In this document: one piece after another, positions 7,256-12,798 of the stretch
Layout of the letters: each line of letters opens with the position of its first letter
Position numbering within the stretch: the first letter of the stretch is position 1
Source of the DNA: an uncultured Collinsella sp.
Lineage (GTDB): Bacteria; Actinomycetota; Coriobacteriia; Coriobacteriales; Coriobacteriaceae
Direction of reading: 5' to 3'
NCBI GenBank assembly: GCA_902474645.1
Contig: CABRWN010000032.1
Coordinates: 1-15,639, forward strand
DNA length: 15,639 nt
Made by a program: the position numbers and the translations under genes
Notes under the pieces: generated by a model
The model's input: only the letters and a program-made list of their open reading frames with translations
Database searches by the model: none
What the model was told of the DNA's origin: nothing

Positions 7256-7335
7256 ACCTACCAAAAAGGGACAGGTCTATTTTGGTAGGTAAAACGTTAA
7301 GCCTGCCAAAACAAGCCTGTCACTTTTTGGTAGGT
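7256..7335. repeat. Nested palindrome filling the nikR-hypF gap
   Basis: The outer arms 7256-7275 and 7316-7335 (ACCTACCAAAAAGGGACAGG and its complement) pair at 19 of 20 positions. The inner arms TTTTGGTAGG (7280-7289) and CCTGCCAAAA (7302-7311) pair with one mismatch. The core TTTTGG(T/C)AGG therefore appears four times in alternating orientation. The 80-bp element takes up nearly all of the gap between nikR and hypF. It may be an inserted repeat, an attenuator, or an operator. Confidence 0.7.
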
Positions 7336-7338
7336 GCG

Positions 7339-7851
7339 CTACAGCCCCAGGCTCTGCCTGGTTGCGGCACACGTGAGCTCGCCGTGCTTAACGCCGCGCA
7401 GGCCCAGCAGACGGTCGGCCAGCTCGTAGACGCGCTCGCCGCGACCCTTAAGCGCCAGAATCTCCAAGCAGTTGTGGTGATCCAGATGCACGTGCATGGT
7501 CGATACGATCTCGTCGGTGTAGTCGTGCTGCACCTCGTCCAGACGGCGCGTCAGATCGCCGGTGTGATGGTCGTAGATCATGGTGAGCGACCCGATAACA
7601 TGCTCATTGGGCGTGCGCATCTGCTCCTTGGCGATCGATGCGCGAATCAGGTCGCGCACCGCCTCGGAGCGGTTGGCCACGTCGCCGCGGCGTGCGATTT
7701 GCTCGTCAAAACGGCGCAGCAGGTCGTCGGGTGCGGTAACCGAAAAGCGGACCAGCTCGGAGCCGGAGCCACTACAGTGGCAGCCCGCGTCACCGTCCGC
7801 CCCGTGCGGATGCTCGTGCTCGTACCCGCAGCCGTGCTCGTGTTCGGCCAC
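7339..7851 (-). CDS. nikR: Nickel-responsive regulator NikR with metal-binding N-terminal extension
   Basis: NikR is a nickel-dependent ribbon-helix-helix repressor, here likely controlling nickel uptake and/or this maturation cluster. The 170-aa protein has an N-terminal RHH domain (residues ~32-75, ELVRFSVTAPDDLL to RSEAVRDLIRASI) and a C-terminal ACT-like nickel-binding domain. The high-affinity ligands are all present: His109, His120, His122 and Cys128, with the spacing of E. coli His76/87/89 and Cys95. Unusually, residues 1-31 form an extension with six His (4, 6, 12, 14, 16, 25) and three Cys (8, 24, 26). The start is GTG, one base after the stop of the upstream small gene (TAA-A-GTG). 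No other ATG, GTG or TTG occurs before the RHH domain, so the extension cannot be removed by choosing a later start. Confidence 0.95.
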   Translation of the reverse strand: MAEHEHGCGYEHEHPHGADGDAGCHCSGSGSELVRFSVTAPDDLLRRFDEQIARRGDVANRSEAVRDLIRASIAKEQMRTPNEHVIGSLTMIYDHHTGDLTRRLDEVQHDYTDEIVSTMHVHLDHHNCLEILALKGRGERVYELADRLLGLRGVKHGELTCAATRQSLGL

Positions 7852-7852
7852 T

Positions 7853-8101
7853 TTACACCAGCTTCACGGAGCCGACAGAGTTGTGGTCGGCCTCGATGGC
7901 CTCTTCGTAGCCCTCGAGTGCGTCGTGGGCCTCGTGCAGCGCAGCCATGGCGGCCTCGAGCTTGGCGCCGATGCGCTCCATGTCAAAATTCTCGGTCGCA
8001 TGCAGCAACTGATGGCTCCATTCGTGAGCGAGCTCGATGGTGTCGTCGACCTGCTTGACGCTCATGGCAAGCTGGCTCATGTTCATTCCAACATCATGCA
8101 T
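7853..8101 (-). CDS. Small helical protein co-transcribed with nikR, function unknown
   Basis: This 82-aa protein is not recognised. It starts at an ATG with AGGAG 7 nt upstream and ends one base before the nikR GTG, so the two are almost certainly translated together. It is predicted nearly all helical, with heptad-like hydrophobics from SQLAMSVKQVDDTIELAHEW to LEAAMAALHEAHDALEGYEEAIEA. His27, His30 and His34 fall in HEWSHQLLH and could bind metal, but His is not otherwise concentrated. There is no signal peptide or membrane segment. First position in a nikR-hyp transcript suggests a role in nickel or hydrogenase biology, by context only. It is not HypA or HypB: there is no zinc-finger or GTPase motif. 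Confidence 0.85.
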   Translation of the reverse strand: MHDVGMNMSQLAMSVKQVDDTIELAHEWSHQLLHATENFDMERIGAKLEAAMAALHEAHDALEGYEEAIEADHNSVGSVKLV

Positions 8102-8178
8102 GGGAAATCTCCTTTTGTATGGGGCAATTCAGTGGTTCAGATTTTACTACGCCCGCTCTGCGCGCAGCTGCATAAGAA

Positions 8179-8211
8179 AACGGGTACGAGTCTGTGCGAC
8201 CCGCACCCGTT
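8179..8211 (-). terminator. Intrinsic terminator after thioredoxin gene
   Basis: On the minus strand, a 13-bp stem (8211-8199 with 8191-8179) encloses a 7-nt loop and is followed by TTCTTATG. Two stem positions are G-U wobbles on the minus-strand RNA but A-C mismatches on the plus strand. The hairpin is therefore suited to minus-strand transcription, meaning the end of the trx transcript 120 bp downstream of its stop. The tail is short in T. Confidence 0.65.
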
Positions 8212-8332
8212 CACTGGGGGCTGTTTGTGACTACCATACTATCCGTGGTTGCACCCGGTGCATCCAGAAGTCCGGCGAGCGGTGCAAAAGCGCTCATGGA
8301 CGGCAGGCAGACGGCAACATGTAACAAGCGTA

Positions 8333-8653
8333 TTACAGATGCTTCTCCAGCAGCGCCTGCAGCCTCGCCTTGGGTAGAGCGCCAACCGAGCGGTCAATCT
8401 CCTCGCCGTTCTTAAACACAATCAGCGTGGGGATGCTCATGACGCCATACTTCATGGCCAGGTCCTGGTTGTCGTCGACGTTGCATTTGGCAACGGCAAG
8501 CTTGCCCGCCAGCTCATCGGCAACCTCGTCAACGATGGGCGAGAGGGATCGACAGGGCCCGCACCACGGCGCCCAAAAATCGACCAGCACGGGCAGGCTG
8601 TCGTTAACGATGGAATCGAAGTTCTCGGGGGTAATCTGATTAATGTCAGCCAT
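8333..8653 (-). CDS. trxA: Thioredoxin
   Basis: This 106-aa cytoplasmic thiol-disulfide oxidoreductase is reduced by thioredoxin reductase and reduces ribonucleotide reductase and other disulfides. The active site is WCGPC at residues 30-34, and the cis-proline is in SIPTLIVF. Length and the pattern DFWAPWCGPC ... VDDNQDLAMKYGV ... GALPK match classical thioredoxin. The start at 8653 has GGAGG 5 nt upstream; a longer in-frame ATG at 8737 would add 28 non-conserved residues. The leader contains a 7-bp hairpin, ACGCGGC/GCCGCGT (8672-8688). It is transcribed alone, away from the gene at 8790, and ends at the terminator 8179-8211. The 8212-8332 stretch holds no supported gene. Confidence 0.97.
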   Translation of the reverse strand: MADINQITPENFDSIVNDSLPVLVDFWAPWCGPCRSLSPIVDEVADELAGKLAVAKCNVDDNQDLAMKYGVMSIPTLIVFKNGEEIDRSVGALPKARLQALLEKHL

Positions 8654-8671
8654 GGTGACCTCCATAATGCG

Positions 8672-8688
8672 ACGCGGCTCGGCCGCGT
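8672..8688 (-). other. Hairpin in thioredoxin leader
   Basis: ACGCGGC (8672-8678) and GCCGCGT (8682-8688) form a perfect 7-bp stem with a 3-nt loop, 19 bp upstream of the trx start. It may affect mRNA stability; no known riboswitch class is recognised. Upstream on the minus strand, TATAAG near 8708-8713 could be a -10 box. Confidence 0.4.
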
Positions 8689-8755
8689 AAAACTCAGTAC
8701 GACCGTGCTTATACCCAGCCGCCCGCAAAGCAACCACTCGCGGGCAGCTCTTTTA

Positions 8756-8761
8756 TATAAT
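8756..8761 (+). promoter_or_regulatory. Possible -10 element for the gene at 8790
   Basis: A perfect TATAAT on the plus strand lies 28 bp before the ATG at 8790, in the divergent trx intergenic region. A matching -35 is not evident, so the call rests on the -10 and its position. Confidence 0.45.
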
Positions 8762-8789
8762 GGTGGGCACGCAAACGATTGGAGAGCGC

Positions 8790-9365
8790 ATGTCCACGTC
8801 ACAAAGCCAGAAAAAAGAAGCCATCGCCCAGGCGACCGAGCAGGAGCTCGCATCGCTCGCGGGTCGTGGCGTGCGTATCGCGGGCAACGCGTGCTCGCCG
8901 ATCGTGCTGGTCAAAGGCGATCTGGACGAGGCCGAGCGTTCGGGTGGCGAGCTTGCCGCCGGCCCGGATGGCGCGGCGTTGCGCAAGGCGCTTGGGGCCA
9001 TCGGCTACGCGCCCGAGGATTTTTGCGTGCTGGCAAGCGTCGCCGGCGTGGGTGACGGAGCGGTCGCGGTGGGCGAGACTCTGCCGTGCGAGCTGTTCCG
9101 CGAAGCGCTTGAGGCCTTGGACCCCGAGGCGGTGCTACTGCTCGACAACAACGCGGCCGACGCCATGCGCGAGACCTACGCCGATATGCTCGTGGCGATC
9201 GATGACTTCGACACCGCCATGCTCAAGCCCGGCTTGGTCGCCCATGTGCAGGGCCGCCGCGTGCTCGCGCTCGACGGTTTTGAGGCGGCACTCACCGACA
9301 AGGCCGCTAAGCAGCGCATGTGGGCATACATCAAGCAGCTGACCCCGGCAGCCGCTCCGCTGTAG
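8790..9365 (+). CDS. Hypothetical protein, possibly degenerate uracil-DNA glycosylase-like
   Basis: The start at 8790 has GGAG 5 nt upstream, giving 191 aa. The arrangement GPDGAALRKALGAIGYAPEDFCVLASV, then a LDPEAVLLLDNNAADAM block and a final KQRMWAYIKQL, recalls the order of segments in family 4/5 uracil-DNA glycosylases (GxLLxxxLxxxGL, PKxIVxLGxxAA, Kxxxxxxxx). The catalytic GEAPG motif, the Fe-S cysteines and the C-terminal HPS motif are absent. If related, it is therefore unlikely to be an active glycosylase of those families. The N-terminal ~30 residues are charged and low in complexity. There is no signal peptide. It is transcribed divergently from trx and convergently with the kinase gene. 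Function is unassigned; the relationship is a weak inference by eye. Confidence 0.85.
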   Translation: MSTSQSQKKEAIAQATEQELASLAGRGVRIAGNACSPIVLVKGDLDEAERSGGELAAGPDGAALRKALGAIGYAPEDFCVLASVAGVGDGAVAVGETLPCELFREALEALDPEAVLLLDNNAADAMRETYADMLVAIDDFDTAMLKPGLVAHVQGRRVLALDGFEAALTDKAAKQRMWAYIKQLTPAAAPL

Positions 9366-9425
9366 CGGACCGGAGCCGGTAAGGCGGCCCTGACGGGTCG
9401 AGCGCGGCGCCGGCTTATCGCGCCC

Positions 9426-10703
9426 CTACATCACAGCGCGCAGCTCAAACCGATCGCCGTTAATGCGGAACTGGCAGTTGCCGTTCATGCGCTCCACGGC
9501 GAGTTTGATGCTTCTGGTGCCAAAGCCGTGGCCCGCATGCCGGGTCACGGGCATGCCGTCGACCATGCGCGGCGCGCGGTCAAACGTGTTGGAAACTAAC
9601 AGCAGCAGCTGGCTGTCCTCTAATCGCAGGTCAAAGTCGACGAATCGCTTTCCTTGGGGTGCGGCGCTTGCGGCGGTGATAGCGTTTTCCAAGGCATTTG
9701 AGAGCACGCTAAACAGGTCGGCGTCACCTACATGGATGGTTTCGGGCACGGCGGCGCGCAGGTTGGCGGTAATGCCGTTTCTATTGATATCCGAGTTAAA
9801 TGACGAAAGCGCGATGTTTACGGTCTCGTTGGCACAGAAGCGGCGTACGGCGGTGCGGTCGCCGGCTTCGCAGAGTTCGTCGATGCGTTTGAGCGCCTCG
9901 TCGGTGTGGCCCTCCTCAATTAAAGCGGCCAGGCCGCGTAGGAAGTGGCGCATATCGTGGCGAAGAATCGACAGCTCGCGCCCAGATTGACGCCAGGCCT
10001 CGAGCTCTTTAATGGCGGCGCTGTCGCGGGTTTCGAGCATCCAGCGCTCTCGCTCGGCGGTTTCCTTTTCTTCGTATTCGCGCAGGTAAACGGCAAGAAA
10101 CATAAGATAGAAGGCACAGAGCGCAAATGCCAAAAACTCAACCGTCACCACCGAGCCCGAGTGGAACAGCGTGGTGTAGACGTTGGTGGCATAGTCAAAG
10201 ACGTAATAGACGAGCGGCAGGATTAAAAGGATGCCCAGCTCGGTGGTGCTTTTAATCGCCAAGCGTGGACCGATGTCGCCGGCCCAATGCAACAGGACGG
10301 CAAAGACGGCGAGTGTGGTCGCAATACGCGCCAGATAGTATGCGATCTGCGAATCGGTTGCGGCAAAGGCGGCGATGCCCATCCAATTGCTGAACTGGCA
10401 GCTCAGATAGGCGCTGGTAATGCCGAGCACGGCAAGCAGCGGGCTCAGGCGGTAGCGCGCGCACAAATAGATGACGAGCGGCAGATGCACGACGAGCGGA
10501 TATACCTGGCGGGCGAAAAGCTCGCCGCCGACGGCATTGGCGAGGCCAAATGCGCATCCGGTTACGGCACCGACCAGCACCAGTTCAAGCGCATGACGCC
10601 GGTTGATCTCGATACCGCACAGCGCCGCCGAGGCAAAGACGCCAAAGAGTAGCGTTGTGGCGTGGTGGATTGCCCAAAGGACCATTTCGACCGAGGAGGC
10701 CAT
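9426..10703 (-). CDS. Sensor histidine kinase, AgrC/GHKL type
   Basis: This 425-aa membrane kinase has about six hydrophobic segments in residues 1-210 with no large extracellular domain. A coiled linker follows (REYEEKETAERERWMLETRD), then a catalytic core. The phosphoacceptor His249 lies in LSILRHDMRHFLRGL, the HPK10-type H box. The N box is LFSVLSNALENAI (Asn336, Asn340), and GHGFGTRS near 391 is the G box of a GHKL ATPase (family HATPase_c_5). The ATG at 10703 overlaps the stop of the response regulator gene by one base (TGATG), with GGAGG 5 nt upstream, so the pair is translationally coupled. Kinases of this family often sense peptides; the ligand here is unknown and no AgrB/AgrD-like gene is in the window. 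Confidence 0.95.
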   Translation of the reverse strand: MASSVEMVLWAIHHATTLLFGVFASAALCGIEINRRHALELVLVGAVTGCAFGLANAVGGELFARQVYPLVVHLPLVIYLCARYRLSPLLAVLGITSAYLSCQFSNWMGIAAFAATDSQIAYYLARIATTLAVFAVLLHWAGDIGPRLAIKSTTELGILLILPLVYYVFDYATNVYTTLFHSGSVVTVEFLAFALCAFYLMFLAVYLREYEEKETAERERWMLETRDSAAIKELEAWRQSGRELSILRHDMRHFLRGLAALIEEGHTDEALKRIDELCEAGDRTAVRRFCANETVNIALSSFNSDINRNGITANLRAAVPETIHVGDADLFSVLSNALENAITAASAAPQGKRFVDFDLRLEDSQLLLLVSNTFDRAPRMVDGMPVTRHAGHGFGTRSIKLAVERMNGNCQFRINGDRFELRAVM

Positions 10704-11425
10704 CAGCGCCTCCCACCCTCAAAGCGCACCGCAAAGTAGGCGTCTTGGAATCCCTGCTTGCAGCTGCGCGAAAGCGGGATGCACGCGCCCGAGCGCATGA
10801 CGATGTCCGTGCGGCCAAAGTGATCGATATTGCGCAGGTTGACCTGGTAGCTGCGGTGGCATTTAAAGAAGGTGGCATTTTGCGCCAAACGGTCCTCGAC
10901 GCTGCGGAATGACTCGAGTGCCTCGATATCGCGTCCGTCGCGCAGGTGGAAGACCACGTGCTTGTTGCGCGCCTCGGCATATTCGATGTCGGACAGGCGC
11001 AGGGCGTGGTAACCAAAGGACGTTTTGATCACGAGCTCGTCGGTTGCCGGCGGGCGCATGCTCGAAAGCTCGTCGAGTAACTGCGTCAGGCGCTCGTAGG
11101 CCACGGGCTTGAGCAGATAGTCGAAGGCGCGGACCTCGTAGGACTCCAGTGCAAACTCGGGCGATGAGGTGAGAAACACCAAGCGCACGGCGGTATCGGC
11201 CTGGCGCAATTCGCGCGCGGTGTCCATGCCGTTGACGAGCGGCATGATCATGTCGAGCAAGATGATGTCGGCGCGCGATGCGGCATGGCGGGCCAGCAGG
11301 TCCTCCCCACGCGTGACGAGCGCAACATCGACCGCCGTGCCCGTCTCGGTCGACCAACGGTCGATCATCCGGTGCAGTCTATCTAGAAAAGCGACATCAT
11401 CGTCGCAGGCAATAATCTTGAGCAT
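10703..11425 (-). CDS. LytTR-family response regulator
   Basis: This 240-aa transcription factor has a CheY-like receiver (1-~120; acidic pocket DDD at 8-10, phosphoacceptor Asp58 in IILLDMIMP, Thr86 and Lys106 in LLKP) followed by a LytTR DNA-binding domain (~135-235; FKCHRSYQVNLRNID and a C-terminal PLSRSCKQGFQDAY). It would be phosphorylated by the kinase encoded immediately downstream and bind direct repeats typical of LytTR proteins. The start at 11425 has AAGGGGG 4 nt upstream. It is the first gene of a two-gene operon, divergent from nadA across a 292-bp region whose nadA-proximal third holds the nad operator. I could not pick out a LytTR direct-repeat site in that region. Confidence 0.96.
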   Translation of the reverse strand: MLKIIACDDDVAFLDRLHRMIDRWSTETGTAVDVALVTRGEDLLARHAASRADIILLDMIMPLVNGMDTARELRQADTAVRLVFLTSSPEFALESYEVRAFDYLLKPVAYERLTQLLDELSSMRPPATDELVIKTSFGYHALRLSDIEYAEARNKHVVFHLRDGRDIEALESFRSVEDRLAQNATFFKCHRSYQVNLRNIDHFGRTDIVMRSGACIPLSRSCKQGFQDAYFAVRFEGGRR

Positions 11426-11629
11426 TCGGCCCCCTTAAGTAGTTCGATTTTGCCACATCGGGCACGCGCCGCTTGCGGGGGTGCGGACCGTTTGCGCCCC
11501 ACGGCGTGCAACTCGCGCCAAGCGGTATTGCGGTGGCGAAAGATGCCTCCTGCGCCATCGAGAGCTCAGCTATCCTCAGCTTGCCAGTTCGAATATGGAC
11601 CTGCCACATGACTGAATCTTTATTTCAAC

Positions 11630-11679
11630 TTTACACCTAGGTTTACAGCTGTCTTGTCAGCTGTAAACCTAGGTGTCAT
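11630..11679 (+). promoter_or_regulatory. Probable NiaR operator of the nad operon
   Basis: A perfect 19-bp inverted repeat, ACACCTAGGTTTACAGCTG (11633-11651) and its complement (11658-11676), is separated by 6 bp. It is built from spaced half-sites: TTTACACCT (11630), TTTACAGCT (11642), then AGCTGTAAA (11659) and AGGTGTCAT (11671). Location before nadA, with niaR in the same operon, makes NiaR the likely ligand. It overlaps the promoter, so binding should block transcription when niacin is sufficient. Exact identity of the protein is inference. Confidence 0.75.
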
Positions 11680-11682
11680 ACT
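11654..11682 (+). promoter_or_regulatory. Promoter of nadA-nadB-nadC-niaR
   Basis: A -35 TTGTCA (11654-11659, 5 of 6 to consensus) is followed by a 17-bp spacer and a -10 CATACT (11677-11682). The -35 lies at the centre of the operator palindrome and the spacer contains its right arm. The ATG is about 36 bp beyond the -10. Confidence 0.6.
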
Positions 11683-11717
11683 AAAGCTCCAAGATTCGCC
11701 AAAAGAGAGGGGCCTTG

Positions 11718-12743
11718 ATGGCACAGAGCGCGAACATGGATGCATCGGAGCTTGCACGCGATATCGCGGCCGGCCTAGCATCGGCAACGACGGCAACGGA
11801 GCGCGCGGCATTGGTGCCCGCAGAGCTCGTCGAGGCCATTCGGCAACTAAAAACCCAACGCGACGCGGTGATCTTGGCACACTATTACGTGGCGCCCGAG
11901 GTGCAGGCCGTAGCCGATTACGTCGGCGACAGCTTCTACCTGGCAAAGCTCGCCAAGAGCCTGCCGCAGCAGGCCATCGTGCTGTGCGGCGTGGAGTTTA
12001 TGGGCGAGAGCGCCAAGCTGCTCAATCCCACTAAGACCGTGCTGCTGCCCGAGCCAGGCGCGGACTGCCCCATGGCTCACATGGTCAAGCGCGAGACGGT
12101 CGACGCCGCCCGCGCCGAGTATGGCGACGACCTGGCCGTGGTCTGCTACGTCAACTCGACGGTCGAGATCAAGAGCTGGAGCGACGTGTGCGTCACTAGC
12201 TCCAACGCCGTCAAGATCGTGTCCGAGCTGCCGCAGCAGCACGTCCTGTTTATCCCCGATCAAAACCTGGGCCGCTTTGTAGCCGAGCAGGTGCCGCAAA
12301 AGCACGTCATCCTCAACAATGGCTACTGCCCGCGCCACCATATCATCACCGTCGAGCAGATCGTCGATGCGCAAGAGGCGCATCCCGACGCGCTCGTGCT
12401 GGCGCACCCCGAGTGCAAGGCCGATGTCCTTGCCGAGGCCGACTACATTGGCTCCACCGCCGGCATCATCAAGTATGCCGAGGAGTCGGACGCGAGCGAA
12501 TTCATTATCGTGACGGTCCGTGGCGTGCTCTACGAGCTCGAGCGCCGCTGCCAGGGCACCGGCAAGAAGTTCTACTTCCCCGCGGTGCAGCCCACCTGCG
12601 TCAACATGGATCTCATCACGCTCGAAAAGCTCGTGCGCTGCCTGGAGACGGGCGAGGGCGAGGTGCAGATCGGCGTGTCGGACGAGGCCGCCGAACAGGC
12701 CAAGCTCACGCTCGACCGCATGCTCGAGTACGCAGCGCGCTAG
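11718..12743 (+). CDS. nadA: Quinolinate synthase NadA
   Basis: NadA condenses iminoaspartate with dihydroxyacetone phosphate to quinolinate, the second step of de novo NAD synthesis, using an oxygen-sensitive [4Fe-4S] cluster. The 341-aa protein shows ILAHYYVAPEVQAVADYVGDS, CGVEFMGESAK, LPEPGADCPMA and HPECKADVL. The three cluster cysteines are Cys90, Cys204 (GYCPRHH) and Cys294 (PTCVNMDLITLEKL). The ATG at 11718 is preceded by GAGAGGGG 5 nt upstream; TTG at 11715 is in frame but poorly spaced. About 40 residues precede the conserved core and are Ala/Glu-rich. First gene of the operon, directly under the NiaR-type operator. It fits an anaerobe, because the cluster is labile. Confidence 0.98.
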   Translation: MAQSANMDASELARDIAAGLASATTATERAALVPAELVEAIRQLKTQRDAVILAHYYVAPEVQAVADYVGDSFYLAKLAKSLPQQAIVLCGVEFMGESAKLLNPTKTVLLPEPGADCPMAHMVKRETVDAARAEYGDDLAVVCYVNSTVEIKSWSDVCVTSSNAVKIVSELPQQHVLFIPDQNLGRFVAEQVPQKHVILNNGYCPRHHIITVEQIVDAQEAHPDALVLAHPECKADVLAEADYIGSTAGIIKYAEESDASEFIIVTVRGVLYELERRCQGTGKKFYFPAVQPTCVNMDLITLEKLVRCLETGEGEVQIGVSDEAAEQAKLTLDRMLEYAAR

Positions 12744-12757
12744 AACAATGCGGCATG

Positions 12758-12770
12758 AGGGACGGTCCCT
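12758..12770. repeat. Short palindrome between nadA and nadB
   Basis: AGGGACGGTCCCT is a perfect 6-bp inverted repeat around one base, in the 55-bp nadA-nadB gap. It resembles the GGGGACGTTCCTT units at 1003-1042. It is too short to terminate transcription and may be a small dispersed repeat. Confidence 0.4.
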
Positions 12771-12798
12771 TATGTCACATTCAAGGGAGAGGATTCCT

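Noticed and set aside
7256..7335. CRISPR array or classical NikR box
   Set aside because: There is no regular repeat-spacer pattern, and the sequence does not match the known E. coli GTATGA-type NikR operator.
6298..8058. 586-aa open frame on the plus strand opposite hypF and nikR
   Set aside because: It lies antisense to strongly conserved genes and to the palindrome at 7256-7335, has an Arg/Ala/His-rich composition typical of high-GC antisense frames, and shows no recognisable domain.
8212..8332. Possible short peptide (28 aa) on the minus strand between trx and its terminator
   Set aside because: It has an ATG but no Shine-Dalgarno sequence and no supporting features; the stretch is more simply a trx 3' UTR.
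9374..9415. AGCCGG/CCGGCT hairpin between the convergent genes at 9365 and 9426
   Set aside because: It is only 6 bp with a 30-nt loop and no T-run; expected by chance in DNA of this GC content.
11397..11609. 70-aa minus-strand frame upstream of the response regulator, considered as a signal peptide gene
   Set aside because: It overlaps the response regulator start in a different frame, has weak initiation signals and no hydrophobic leader or processed-peptide pattern.
12520..12798. Upstream extension of the nadB reading frame
   Set aside because: It overlaps the end of nadA in another frame. The FAD-binding start and the AGGGAGAGG site place initiation at GTG 12799.
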